Shown in pieces: positions 10,588-21,444 of a DNA stretch of 64,000 bases. The position numbers and the translations under genes were made by a program. The DNA comes from Parapristionchus giblindavisi. Taxonomy: Eukaryota > Nematoda > Chromadorea > Rhabditida > Diplogasteridae. The stretch spans positions 124,001 to 188,000 of the forward strand of contig CALSFV010000320.1 of the NCBI GenBank assembly GCA_943737045.1, read 5' to 3'. Below the pieces are notes generated by a model. It was not told where the DNA came from, did no database searches, and saw only the letters and a program-made list of their open reading frames with translations. Position 1 is the first letter of the stretch. Every line of letters starts with the position of its first letter.

Positions 10588-13500
10588 ATGAGTAAACCAG
10601 TGGAATTGATAACGATTGGCTCGGATGATGATGTTGATCTCAATATTCCTCAAGCGAAGGATCGCCGATCTGTGTAACGTTTTATTACTTTACTATTGTA
10701 GCGAAACCGCTACTCAAATGCAACTAAAATAGAAGAAATAGTCCGAGTTTACCAAAAACAATCAGTTCATGATAGTCGCCAAAGAATATACGGTAGAATT
10801 CAAGTTTGAATCGCGCGCTATGATGCGCAGGTTGTAATGGCCTAACTATCCTACGATACTTTCCCAGCTCCAATTTCTGATTCTCTCCAAGTCAGTCTCA
10901 TTCAACTCTCCCGTGCTGACTGGCGGCACGTCGTCGCTCTTCCTACTTTTAATTATTCATTATTTTCTCCGCATTTACTCATATTTATCACTTCTCGTTA
11001 ATTCCTATCACTTCCCTGTAAGTCCATCTCATATTGCTGAGCCTTGATAAGTCTACCTTCATCCTCTTATTCTATCTTCACCTATTTCGTCATGCTTATG
11101 TAAATCTTTTCACGCCTAAGTTCAAGTCCAACATTTTCTCGTATTATCTTCCTATTTCATCACTGCTGGCAATTGCCTATCATTATCTACTTCCACTTCA
11201 TTCTCCACGTTCCCCGCTTGCATTCACTGTTGTTTTATTCTTTCGTGCTATTACCTATCGCCCTATACTTTCATTGTTTAATTACCCAAGTTTGAGGTCA
11301 TCTCAACGCGAGTGGTTTGCCGTCAAGAGCCCCGTCTCTCCGATCCCCTCTTCATCCCCTCCTATCACCAACCTTAAGTTATGATCTAAGGCCAAAGGCC
11401 AACCTTTCCAAGTATCCTAATAATTATTGATAATAAATATCTATTCATTCCAAGTTATTCTTGTTGTTTATACACGGGATACAAGGGTGACATACACACA
11501 CTACCCATCAGACTTATACATAGTGACCAAACGTCATTACATGGTGCATACGGTCTAATATTCCAACTATTCCGAGTCCAATAGTCCTACTTCGCAGACG
11601 ATATAGGTCCCATTGCTGACTCCAATTCTGAATCCGAACTAAACCTACTTCGTAGACGATATAGGTCCAAGTTCCCTTTCAACTTCTTTCATCTAAAATA
11701 TCCTGAAATCCTCCGAATAAGTTCCTACTTCGTAGACGATATAGGTTCATATTCCGATTCAATCAATTATTCATTCATTTCATCATCACTCCGAGTATCC
11801 TAGAATCAATAGGAACTCATCTATCCATCCTATCTTTCTATTCATCATTATCATCCAACTAGTATTCAACAAGACCCGCGTGGCAGGCAACAGTCATGAA
11901 GAATACTAATCAAAGCACATACAAGTCCTATTATGATAAGCTCAAAGCAGCTAGAGTAAACGTAATCGCTCATTTCGATCAACTCAAACAACATCTGATC
12001 AACATTGTATCATGTAAATCAATGACTAATCATGAAGATCTAGGAGTAGAAGTAGACAAATCTGAAATAGATATTCGAGTAAATCTATCTATACTTCAAT
12101 CTCAAACCAATTCTCTTGAATCCAAACTCAATGCTATATCTGATCCTCAAGTCAAAGCTCAAGAGGATGGTCTATTCTCTATGATTCTAAGAGGATATGA
12201 CAACAATGGTCTACCTCTCGATCCATCCGATCTATCTATACTTGTTGATAAACAACTAGCAATTGTAAGAATGGCTCTCAAAAACAACTCCGAGACTATC
12301 ATCCGAAATCTAAAGATAAAGAATGTTGCTACATCTATCAAAGAAGAAGATGAATTCCTCGATGCTTCCGAGAGTCAATCAGTGACTAAGCCTAGGCATG
12401 TACCTCTTCCTACTCTGACTATTCCAAAGTTCAATGGATACAATAGAGCCGAGTACAAAACATTCATCAAACTATTCCAATCCCTGATAATGAAGAGAGA
12501 CAATCTAATCGATACTGAGAAACATCTATACCTAGAAGGATTCCTAGAGGGCGATGCTCTCAAGGTCATCAAACCATATCCTAATGATGGTTCGTATCTG
12601 AAAGAAGCTCTCGAAGCATTAAAAGAGGAATACGGTAATGAAGAGGAAACATCATCCCAAGTCTATCAATCTATCCATCGAATAAAGGCTAAGTCCAACT
12701 ATCCCAATGATCAGATTGATCTAGCCCGAGAACTACTTGCTCTTGTACAACAACTCCAAGGTGATGGAGAACAATCCCATCTATCATGTCTATTGATCAT
12801 CGAGAAATTTGCCCCACAGTACAGAAGAAAACTGCATGAGGCGAATCAGAACAAAGATGCTATTGCTACTCTCAAGTACCTAATCAAGCATATCCGATCT
12901 GAAATCCAACTTGATCTTGCATCAGGAACTACAACCGAGTTCACTGAGATCAAAGATATCAGACCGAATAACAAGAACAATTCATTCTACCGTAATCCAT
13001 CACATCAACCACAGAGAAATATCGATTTCTCCACACCTGAATCATCTACAGTACCCCCATTCAATCAATACAGTAATCAATCATATCCTCATTTCACTCC
13101 TCATATCAATCAATCATTCAATGTCATTCCAGAACAACAATTCAATCAAAATCAATCTCAATTCCAACCTGAAAATAAACCATTCCTTCAATATATCAAA
13201 TGTGTTTATTGTGAAAAACATCCCAATCCATCTTCATGTAAAAAGGTCCCAATAATCAAAGATAGAGTTCAAATAGTTGAGAAAAAGAAACTATGCCCAC
13301 TCTGTCTATCCTCCGATCATATCAAGACCTGTGGCATGCAATGCTCAATCTGTCAAGGGCCTCACCATGACTCGATTTGTTTCAAGAACATGCAACGCCC
13401 TGAGAGAGCAGGACAGTTTGCAGTTACTCAAACATCCAAGCCTTGTCAATCTATCTCCAATGCTCATAGACTACTCACAGTCAGAGCTGCTGTCCTTGAT

Positions 13501-16212
13501 CCAACTCAAGAGTTTCATACAGATCCGATCGATCCTAATATGAGTCATAACTCCCAAGAAATCGATATCTTACTCGATACAGGTGCAGAAATGACTCTTA
13601 TCTCAAAGGACATCGTTGAGAAGATGAACCTCGAGAAGATTGGTACCAAGCATCTCTCTCTGTCGTTGGCTACAGGCATCGAGAAGGAAGCGCAGTCCTA
13701 CGATGTTGTAAAGCTCAAGGTACAATCAATCAATAATGATTCAATCAATTCACCGAATGTTCATACTATCAAAGCAGTCGTAATAGACAGTTCAGTAACT
13801 GGTCCTATCCAAGTTCGTAGACTATCCAAAGCCGATGTTGGCTATATCAAGAAGCACAAACTCCGACTTGCTGATAGTCCTAATCGAGATGGTTCTATTA
13901 TACCACAACTACTCTTAGGTGTCGATGATACCCTATCAATACTTCATAATCTCTCTACTCATACTCTACCTAGTGGTCTGAAACTACATGATTCAGCATT
14001 CGGTCTTGTTATGGGAGGTACTAGCAATGAAGTTGTATGTCAAGAACAACAACTGAATATTCATCAATTATCTATTCTATCCAATGATGATGATGATGAA
14101 AACTATGTCCGACCTGAAGATGATCCAGGATTCATTCGTAGAATGGAACAATTCATGCAAATCAATACAATATGGGATGTATCCGATGATGATTCAGACG
14201 ACGATGAACCAACAGATAATCCCACCTTGCTTCATATTCGAGCCACAGAGGTAAATGAATCCAAGTCCGATCCATCATTATCCGATACTTCATCTATTCA
14301 TATTCATCCTAATCATAATACCGATCATCTGAGAACAAGTAATGAACTCAAAGATAGAATGGTATATGCCGAGGATCAGACTGAAATGATGAAGGGTCGA
14401 GGAGTGCAGTCTGTTTCCACAGCCTCTCTGAGATTTGATGGTGTAGATGCAAATTCAGTATCACCCATTCACTGATTCATTATTCTCAATTCATCTCCCA
14501 AACTTCTCTATTTCCATATTCAATCTTAATATCTTTCCATCTTCATCTCCCGGGGGGGAGGGAGTCTCCGACCCATCAAATGCCTATTATCTATATCCAT
14601 ATCTTATACCGTACGCACAACTACAGTAATCATATTATCCTCATTCAGTCACCTACCGTAACCAATCTATCCTATCATCTAAGACTTCGATTTTTTCATT
14701 TCAACTTTCTTTCATTTCTCCTATAAGTTCACCTTCTCGAAGGGGGGAGTGTAGCGAAACCGCTACTCAAATGCAACTAAAATAGAAGAAATAGTCCGAG
14801 TTTACCAAAAACAATCAGTTCATGATAGTCGCCAAAGAATATACGGTAGAATTCAAGTTTGAATCGCGCGCTATGATGCGCAGGTTGTAATGGCCTAACT
14901 ATCCTACGATACTTTCCCAGCTCCAATTTCTGATTCTCTCCAAGTCAGTCTCATTCAACTCTCCCGTGCTGACTGGCGGCACGTCGTCGCTCTTCCTACT
15001 TTTAATTATTCATTATTTTCTCCGCATTTACTCATATTTATCACTTCTCGTTAATTCCTATCACTTCCCTGTAAGTCCATCTCATATTGCTGAGCCTTGA
15101 TAAGTCTACCTTCATCCTCTTATTCTATCTTCACCTATTTCGTCATGCTTATGTAAATCTTTTCACGCCTAAGTTCAAGTCCAACATTTTCTCGTATTAT
15201 CTTCCTATTTCATCACTGCTGGCAATTGCCTATCATTATCTACTTCCACTTCATTCTCCACGTTCCCCGCTTGCATTCACTGTTGTTTTATTCTTTCGTG
15301 CTATTACCTATCGCCCTATACTTTCATTGTTTAATTACCCAAGTTTGAGGTCATCTCAACGCGAGTGGTTTGCCGTCAAGAGCCCCGTCTCTCCGATCCC
15401 CTCTTCATCCCCTCCTATCACTAACCTTAAGTTATGATCTAAGGCCAAAGGCCAACCTTTCCAAGTATCCTAATAATTATTGATAATAAATATCTATTCA
15501 TTCCAAGTTATTCTTGTTGTTTATACACGGGATACAAGGGTGACATACACACACTACCCATCAGACTTATACATAGTGACCAAACGTCATTACAACTATA
15601 TAAAATGATATTGTTTTTTTATTGGATGAAAACGAACATTGTGCTATTGATAGATAGATAGATAGATAGATTGATTTACCATTATCATTGTTAAGACGCA
15701 CTTCACATCATCGTACTTCATCCCTTCTTCCACCTCCATACGTTCATCCGGCCATTCCTCCACACATTGAGGAGCTTCTTAAGGCGGATTCAATCGCGGC
15801 TCAATCAGCTGCTGCTCGTTCCACGGACGGATCACCGACTGTGACCGCGAAGCAGACGTCACCGAGAATTACTTCGAGTGGAAGAAAGCGGTCCGGCCAT
15901 ATAGAAATCGTTACTCTCGATGACGATGATGAGGACAGGGTACTCAAGAAGAAACGCCGAGAGATGCCTGGGTAACGTTTTATTACTTTATTAAGCAAAA
16001 AATTACATTGATTTTTATTGGATGAAAACGAACACTATTGCAGTGGCAATCCTCCGATCTCATCCACCGCACCCGAAACGTCTTCCGTAGCCTCTGACCT
16101 TGGAGAAGCCTCGTCTAACGTAGCTCCAACTATGGTCGATTCAGCCAGAAGATTCTTAGTATCGATTTTCTCCTCATATCTTTCTAAAATATTCCGCACC
16201 ACACTCTCGTAG
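10588..16212 (+). CDS. SIM-motif exon-array protein, copy B, with retrotransposon in intron 1
   Basis: Proposed exons are 10588-10673, 15696-15971 and 16044-16212 (176 aa); phases are the same as in copy A. Exon 1 reads MSKPVELITIGSDDD. Exon 2 is much longer than its copy A counterpart and ends with HIEIVTLDDDDED followed by KKKRRE, again a SIM-like motif and a basic patch. Exon 3 is a Ser/Thr-rich stretch unlike copy A. The donor after exon 3 used in copy A is lost here (gaggtac has become gaagatt), so reading continues to a stop at 16212. A further exon-like copy (PMPSSPPRR...VSDLFELDGE) lies at 16438-16499 and could be used by another splice form. The 4.9-kb BEL-like element makes intron 1 about 5 kb. 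Whether the gene is still expressed is unknown. Confidence 0.45.
10697..11541 (+). repeat. 5' LTR of BEL-like element
   Basis: 845 bp, TG...CA ends, matching 14750-15594 with one difference seen. A 116-codon open frame in the LTR is present in both copies only because the LTRs are identical. Confidence 0.95.
11542..11560 (+). promoter_or_regulatory. Primer-binding site (putative)
   Basis: TGGTGCATACGG starts immediately after the LTR, as expected for pairing with a tRNA 3' end of ...GCACCA. The first eight bases match what a nematode tRNA-Gly ending in ATGCACCA would give, but the next bases do not, so the primer tRNA is not assigned with confidence. Confidence 0.6.
11586..11748 (+). repeat. 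Three leader repeats with hairpin potential
   Basis: The unit cctacttcgtagacgatata with trailing ggtcc occurs at 11586-11610, 11644-11668 and 11724-11748. Each can form CCTA/TAGG pairs, and the second and third also form CTAC-TTC-GTAG. They lie between PBS and Gag start, where packaging signals of LTR elements usually sit. Confidence 0.8.
11896..14475 (+). CDS. BEL/Pao-like Gag-protease polyprotein
   Basis: 859 aa. The N-terminal third is helical. At about 172-340, LPTLTIPKFNGYNRAEYKTF followed by EKHLYLEGFLEGDALKVI is the DUF1759 (Pao Gag) pattern. At about 435-500 are Cys/His knuckles: CVYC...H, CPLCLSSDHIKTC and CSICQGPHHDSIC. At about 558-566, ILLDTGAEMTLIS is the aspartic-protease active site (D-T-G), within a DUF1758-like domain reaching about 720. 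The C-terminal 130 residues are acidic and Ser/Asp-rich. The frame then stops; autonomous BEL proteins would continue with reverse transcriptase, RNase H and integrase. The protein could form particles and process itself, but cannot copy or integrate its RNA. Start ATG 11896 lies shortly after the leader repeats. Confidence 0.93.
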   Translation: MKNTNQSTYKSYYDKLKAARVNVIAHFDQLKQHLINIVSCKSMTNHEDLGVEVDKSEIDIRVNLSILQSQTNSLESKLNAISDPQVKAQEDGLFSMILRGYDNNGLPLDPSDLSILVDKQLAIVRMALKNNSETIIRNLKIKNVATSIKEEDEFLDASESQSVTKPRHVPLPTLTIPKFNGYNRAEYKTFIKLFQSLIMKRDNLIDTEKHLYLEGFLEGDALKVIKPYPNDGSYLKEALEALKEEYGNEEETSSQVYQSIHRIKAKSNYPNDQIDLARELLALVQQLQGDGEQSHLSCLLIIEKFAPQYRRKLHEANQNKDAIATLKYLIKHIRSEIQLDLASGTTTEFTEIKDIRPNNKNNSFYRNPSHQPQRNIDFSTPESSTVPPFNQYSNQSYPHFTPHINQSFNVIPEQQFNQNQSQFQPENKPFLQYIKCVYCEKHPNPSSCKKVPIIKDRVQIVEKKKLCPLCLSSDHIKTCGMQCSICQGPHHDSICFKNMQRPERAGQFAVTQTSKPCQSISNAHRLLTVRAAVLDPTQEFHTDPIDPNMSHNSQEIDILLDTGAEMTLISKDIVEKMNLEKIGTKHLSLSLATGIEKEAQSYDVVKLKVQSINNDSINSPNVHTIKAVVIDSSVTGPIQVRRLSKADVGYIKKHKLRLADSPNRDGSIIPQLLLGVDDTLSILHNLSTHTLPSGLKLHDSAFGLVMGGTSNEVVCQEQQLNIHQLSILSNDDDDENYVRPEDDPGFIRRMEQFMQINTIWDVSDDDSDDDEPTDNPTLLHIRATEVNESKSDPSLSDTSSIHIHPNHNTDHLRTSNELKDRMVYAEDQTEMMKGRGVQSVSTASLRFDGVDANSVSPIH
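14740..14749 (+). promoter_or_regulatory. Polypurine tract
   Basis: AAGGGGGGAG abuts the 3' LTR start, the standard plus-strand priming site of LTR elements. A second purine run (gggggggaggga, about 14552) could act as an accessory tract. Confidence 0.85.
14750..15594 (+). repeat. 3' LTR of BEL-like element
   Basis: 845 bp, the same length as the 5' LTR. It is followed by the target duplication ACTAT and then by the continuation of the interrupted SIM-gene intron. Confidence 0.95.
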
Positions 16213-17053
16213 ACAAATAGGTCAGGGAATACGTGGGCACCATTCCGAAAACTCTATGCAAATGTCTAATTGCAAAGACAAACAGTCGATAATTTTTTCA
16301 TGATAAAAGTCTGATTTTTGCTTGATATGATATGATGTGTGTATGTATGTACGCTGTTCTGGCGTATATTTGCCCTTTCAGTAGACTATGTTCTTATTTC
16401 TGTATTGTCTTTTCAAATAATATATTTGTTCTTGCAGCCGATGCCGTCATCACCCCCACGCCGTATTGTGTCCGATTTATTCGAACTGGATGGAGAGAGG
16501 TATAATAATAATAATAATAAAAATAATCATAATAATAATAACAAAAATAATAATAATAAATAATAATAAATAATAATAATAACTGCGATTAAGAAACAAC
16601 TACGGCGGCTACAACCCTCGGTATCCTCAAGAGTGACTCGGTTCCACCACTTGAATCTATCTCTTGTATTGACTTACGAATAAATAATGATTTTGTTGAA
16701 ATTTGTGGATAAAGAATGCTTTGTTCAAAAGATGGAAAAACTGAATTACGAACTTTTGTTGGTCTTTGAAGATGTATTTTAACGATGGTTTAGGCTCCTC
16801 CCATTTTACTACTCGGGCTTGAACAGTTTGGAATTTGTTTCTGGTAGACAGTAGATTCTATTCTGCTTCATCTAATTTGAGCTTCGTATTATCTAAGGTT
16901 ACTGTATGTTGTTGAGTGTGTCTAATATCACAATAATTAATAACTGTTGATTATTCTCTGATATTTGATATTTGACATGGAGTGAACATGTGGTTTTTGA
17001 GTTAAAAAAAAGGTTCATGTCATAGATCAAAGATCGAACTTTTTATCATGATC

Positions 17054-17330
17054 TTGTGGGCGGTTGCGGGGCATGACTCTGGTTCAGGATTTCGTACGCA
17101 CAGCGTATGAAGAGGAAGTGGCTTTGGCTGCATAAACTCGCCTATGACGAGTGCTTGAAGTGGAGCCGATCCGTGATAGAGTGGTTCCCCCGTCGCAGCA
17201 GAAGAAAAGGGAGGCTCCCGAAAAGATGGAGCGACCTCTTTCGGAAGACAGTTGGATGTAACTTCCTAAGCGAAGCGAAGAGCAAGAATTAGAATGCTAT
17301 GCACAACAGAGCCTTCGACCTAACGAACTC
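17054..17330 (+). pseudogene. 3' remnant of an RTE-like non-LTR retrotransposon (copy B)
   Basis: Partner of 3907-4194, with the same KWLWLHKLAYDECLKWS... RRSRRKGRLPKRWSDLF tail. A stop after SEAKSKN shortens the frame relative to copy A. No RT core is present. Confidence 0.6.
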
Positions 17331-17344
17331 TTAATAAATGTGAT

Positions 17345-18209
17345 TGAAATGTAAAAAAATAGTTTAAATTCAATTGTTCTTAAACAATTTCCGAGATCAA
17401 TTTCTTCCATGGTTTAACCGATTCGTTGTCGATCGTGTCATAATTCAGTGCTGGTCTTTAAGTGTTTCATCGACTTGGTCAACACTTTATGGTTTCTATA
17501 TTTCAAACCTGCAATTGTCAGCGAACCATTTATAATGTATATTGAAACGACAAGGTAATGAGAAAAAGTAGAGATAATTCGTGTACAAAAGGATTGTTGT
17601 CGTGTATTGTTGTAGAATTGTCAGTTTTATCAACTAAATATTTTTCTTTTCCATACGAAATATGGGCCAGGAGAACTCTTAGAGTCATTTAGAATCTTTA
17701 TTTTATCAAAATTATTATTTTTTATATTTTATTGTTAAGTGAAGTTATCCCCTCCCCCAACTTTCTCAGCAGTTGCGGTATATTGAGGACAGTGCGCGCG
17801 CGATGACTCTCTGCTTCTCTGCCCATCGATCTCGTCTGATCATCTGGCCACTCTATCGCTGATCTAGCACTGAAACGGAACCACTTCCTACTTCGTAATC
17901 AACACAATTGTCATATTAGTATTATTTTCGATAAATTCAATTCGTTTATTTCATTAGACGTGAAGTATAATCTTTATATGCAATTATTTATCAACAAGCA
18001 CAGCATATGCGACACAATAGAAATAAAATAATCATAACTAATAAAAGTGATCTTTTTAATCGTTCTTTTTGCAGATTTTTAAATAACATTAGTATGGCGC
18101 CGAAAGCATCGTCTAACTGATCGAAAAAATGAGGCATAACTATATATTGGGAAATAGTAAATCGTAGAATTGTAGAGAATATAATATGATGGACTGCAAT
18201 AAACGTAAA
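17345..18209. other. Non-coding interval before PB1 gene copy B
   Basis: Partly shared with copy A (about 4200-4390 and 5900-6190). The middle (about 17640-17900) is private to copy B. No gene signal was found. Confidence 0.6.
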
Positions 18210-19082
18210 TTAAAACATTTCTGATTCAGAATGATGTCGTCTAAATCCTATTTCACGATGACCTCCACGTCCTCCGAAGAAATTTCCCCAGCCACCAAAT
18301 CCTCCTCTTCCTCCAAAGTGGCCGAATCCACCTCTGCCTCCGAATGGGCCGTATCCTCCTCTTCCTCCAAAGTGGCCGAATCCACCTCTGCCTCCGAATG
18401 GGCCGTATCCTCCTCTTCCTCCAAAGTGTCCGAATCCACCTCTTCCTCCACCATTCATCATTCTACTAGGACATCCACCTTCCATCATAGCTTTCATGGG
18501 AAATCCTACCTCACGGAATCGACAAGAGAATGGGAATGGAGGCATTGAATGACGATTAAGATGACCAGGGAATCCAAATGGACCAAAGTGGTGAACTCTC
18601 TTATGATGATTATGATGTTTACGTCCAAATGAATGATGATCACCATCTTTCTTCATCTTCTTCGACATCTTCTTTCCTTTCTTATGCTTCTTTTTCTCTC
18701 CATCAGAATCAGATGAAGATGATGAAGAAGAAGAGGATGAAGAAGAATGTGAACGATTACCCCTTGAATGAGACCGAGATCGATTTCCTCTTGATCGAGA
18801 ACGTGAATGATGACGACCTTCAGACGACTTGACAAGTGAGAGAACAATAGCTTGTCCTTCGAAATGATCGATAGCTGCTTCAAGATCTTCTCCGTTCTTC
18901 AGTACACACGTATCTCCATCAGCATCGATATACGAAATCTTCGAAGCATTTCCACCTTCCGATTCAATTCTGGATACAAGAAGAGCAAGAACTTCATCAG
19001 GAGAATCAGCAGATAGAGAGAAACGAGTGTAGTTGTCTTGGCCGGAGCCAATAGGAAGCTTGAACTGAACTGTAGTAGACAT
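18210..19082 (-). CDS. PB1-domain protein with RS, Ser-run and GGRGGF repeats (copy B)
   Basis: 290 aa, paralogue of the gene at 6193-7020. The PB1 domain (residues 1-86, OPCA motif YIDADGD...EDLEAAI at about 51-71) differs at only two residues (S17N and I19T), whereas the tail differs in repeat number. Copy B has an additional GGYGPFGGRGGFGHFGGR unit and a shorter linker before it (PSRMMNGGG). It is intronless. Constraint on the PB1 part with slippage in the Gly tail fits a functional scaffold domain joined to a disordered RNA-binding-like tail. An antisense frame across the repeats is a shadow. Confidence 0.85.
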   Translation of the reverse strand: MSTTVQFKLPIGSGQDNYTRFSLSADSPDEVLALLVSRIESEGGNASKISYIDADGDTCVLKNGEDLEAAIDHFEGQAIVLSLVKSSEGRHHSRSRSRGNRSRSHSRGNRSHSSSSSSSSSSSSDSDGEKKKHKKGKKMSKKMKKDGDHHSFGRKHHNHHKRVHHFGPFGFPGHLNRHSMPPFPFSCRFREVGFPMKAMMEGGCPSRMMNGGGRGGFGHFGGRGGYGPFGGRGGFGHFGGRGGYGPFGGRGGFGHFGGRGGFGGWGNFFGGRGGHREIGFRRHHSESEMF

Positions 19083-19111
19083 GGTCTGATACCACTCCTA
19101 ACCCAGTCCTC

Positions 19112-19122
19112 CAATATATACT
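19112..19122 (-). promoter_or_regulatory. TATA-like element of PB1 gene, copy B
   Basis: Same TATATATT-type sequence and spacing as copy A. Confidence 0.35.
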
Positions 19123-19299
19123 CCATTTTCGAAAAGGCGTTCAGAAACACAGTCCACGCCTCTAACAATAAAAGATCAAGAGCAACGAGAGAGGGAAGGA
19201 GATAGAAGAGGCGATAGCGGGAAACTATTGCGAAATACATCTAGAGCAGTCTCAACAACTGAAGAAATACATCCGGAGCAGGGAACAAGGTCAACTATA

Positions 19300-20063
19300 T
19301 GAAGATATTCATTAACAAATCTTGATGAAATAATAATATCATGAGAAAGGCTAACATATTAGCGATAGGTAAAAGAACGACAGTATCAATTCCGTTCCAT
19401 GTAAAATTGAGCGAGATCAAGAAATTCGCTCCCTTTTTCTTCCAGTAAATTTCAGACTGGTTTCTATATCAATTTACGTTTTTTTCAAGCGCAACTTTAG
19501 GCATTGTGTACCATGTTGTATTAAAACAGTGCAATACTTGTGTAGTGAAATAGGTTCAAAACTTTCACTTTCCGGTCTTCTTCACTATTGTTGCACCGTC
19601 TACAATTGGTCTCGTATAAATAGAATGTGTTGAATTCTAATTTCAAATTCAAATTTATTTGAATCGAAATATATACACGAATGCATCAAATGCTTAAGGT
19701 TAGGTCAATTATGAATTTGGTGCAGCACATGATCATCACTCCATGATATGATAAAGGATGAGTTGAGTGAGTATGACGAAACGATGAAATGATTGGTTGG
19801 AATTAGTTCCATTGCACGAAGGGACGTCCATTAAATATACGAAGAGGTAATTGAGACGAAAGTGAAGGAACATCGCGCTGTAATAAGTATAAATTTAAAT
19901 ATAATTGTGGGATTTTCATCCAACTATTAGTGGCGCCGATATTTTAAAGGGGCATTTCTCAATGGTATCTTCATTGCGCACACTATTTCTCTGTTCTCTA
20001 ACAAATAGAAAGCATTGTGCGTCGAAGAGACCATAGAGAGAGAGGTTACGCTACCTTTAACAA
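19300..20063. other. Intergenic, conserved with copy A
   Basis: Parallels 7240-7949. No additional gene was found. The last 100 bases differ strongly from copy A, near the end of the BTB gene. Confidence 0.6.
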
Positions 20064-21444
20064 CTAACTACTTCTTCGTGCCGGAAAATTTCTAACCTTA
20101 AATTGTACCGATGATGTGTGATAAAACAAGCAAACGAGACCATAACAGATATGAACCAAAGTCGTAATAATTCGAATCATAATACAAGATTTCATTACCT
20201 TATTCTTGATGATGGCTCGTTTAACAACGGATTGTCCAACATTGATGTTCCTTCTTTCGAGTACATTGATGAGGTACTCGCGTGTTAATCTGAAAGCAAT
20301 TATTGTTATTCGACATTATACATAGATCAAAGACCAATGATTACCTTTCTTTGTATCGTGTACAGAGGGTGATCATATCTATCACGAATAGCTCCCAATC
20401 ATCGAATTGACGAAGACGATCTTCATTGTTTAATATCCTAAAAACGTATAATATTAAAATTTTAATCAATCACATTAGATTGAATATATTGTAGATTAAG
20501 GAATAAGTCGTAGGCCTTAAGTGTACAAGAACTTGAATCGTGTAAAAAGAGAAATGTCTATGTCTTACTTTATTATGTCACTTCGAACGGAAGGTACATC
20601 AAATCGTTGAGCGAGTTCGAAGAGGAGATAAGCAGTGTCAGCTACAATGAAAACACAAAATTAGTATCAACCGATGAGGTTTCTGACAGTAATCTGGTGT
20701 CTTTCAATATTTCTTAACTCTCTTATCGGGGGGAGTAAGTTAGTTAAGTGCCCTTTCTCATAGGATTGAATCAAAGGGAACGATTACAAGGACTATTCTA
20801 CCACATTGATGTTAGATGAACTCACTTGTTAGTGTTTTATTGTAAATTCCATCCAGTGGAATGAGATAACGAAGGAGAACTTCAAAGTCTTCAGGATGGA
20901 TATCTTCTAGGGTCACACATTCAGTAGTAGCCTAAAAAAACACATTTGGATTTTATTTCAAAAAATCAAATTGTTATTGTTAGATACAGCATTTGCTCAT
21001 ATTGAAAAGAAACGTGGTTTTCATAATAAAAATAAGATGCGTGAGCAAGGTAACGTGGCCATAAAATGAATTGCATTTAGCAACAGTTTCGGTGAATTTC
21101 ACAGCCTCCGTTTTTGGCAATCATGTGGGAATAAAAAGATTTATAGCCAATTTAGGTAGGTTCTCCTTTGCGAGAGCAATCAAATATTTGATTTCGCCTT
21201 TCCATACTAGATCACAAGTTTGAATCACAGACTGAAGATAATGTATGTCTATGTGAAACAAATGTGTTACCTCTTGGAAGGAAGAAAAGAAGAGTGCGTT
21301 GAAATAAGGCGAAAGTTCAGCCAAGAAATGTTTGTTGACGAAGAAGATTCGATCTCCTACGATGATCTTGAATGTACTCAGATGAGTTGATTGGGATAGA
21401 AATGGAGTGGATTCGAGGATAGACGATGAAGGAGTCGATGTCAT
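20064..21444 (-). CDS. Small BTB/POZ-domain protein
   Basis: Six exons on the minus strand: 21444-21271, 20931-20826, 20641-20569, 20437-20345, 20289-20199 and 20096-20064. All phases join, for 189 aa. FKIIVGDRIFFVNKHFLAELSPYFNALFF at residues 25-53 is the start of a BTB fold. TLEDIHPEDFEVLLRYL and then TDTAYLLFELAQRFDVPSVR continue it to about residue 117. The remaining 70 residues (DDWELFVIDMITLCTRYKER, REYLINVLERRNINVGQSVV) are helical and end in a basic tail. Nematode BTB proteins of this size often act as Cullin-3 adaptors, but partner and substrate are unknown here. The final exon (11 codons, acceptor ...atttaag) is the least certain. A truncated frameshifted paralogue lies at 7950-8341. 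Confidence 0.8.

Larger units (their letters stand above)
10697..15594 (+). mobile_element. BEL/Pao-like LTR retrotransposon, Gag-protease only
   Basis: A complete element of 4898 bp: two 845-bp LTRs beginning TGTAGCG and ending ATTACA, an internal region of 3208 bp, and a perfect 5-bp target duplication ACTAT at 10692-10696 and 15595-15599. The LTRs appear to differ at one position (cca/cta near 11369 and 15422), so the insertion is young. A PBS-like TGG follows the 5' LTR and a polypurine tract precedes the 3' LTR. The only long ORF is Gag plus protease; no RT, RNase H or integrase is present, and there is no room for them. It is therefore a non-autonomous element likely moved in trans. The empty site survives in copy A at about 234-240. 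Confidence 0.93.
10463..20475. repeat. Tandem segmental duplication, copy B
   Basis: Direct-orientation partner of 1-8390. It carries the intact PB1 and BTB genes and the SIM gene disrupted by an LTR element in intron 1. Subtracting the 4.9-kb element leaves about 5.1 kb of shared sequence plus small private segments. Downstream of about 20475 only copy B continues into the 5' part of the BTB gene, so the duplication junction cut the copy A gene. Confidence 0.9.

Noticed and set aside
11034..11384. 116-codon ORF present twice (also 15087-15437)
   Set aside because: It lies wholly inside the LTR; the identity follows from LTR identity, and the translation looks like random pyrimidine-rich sequence.
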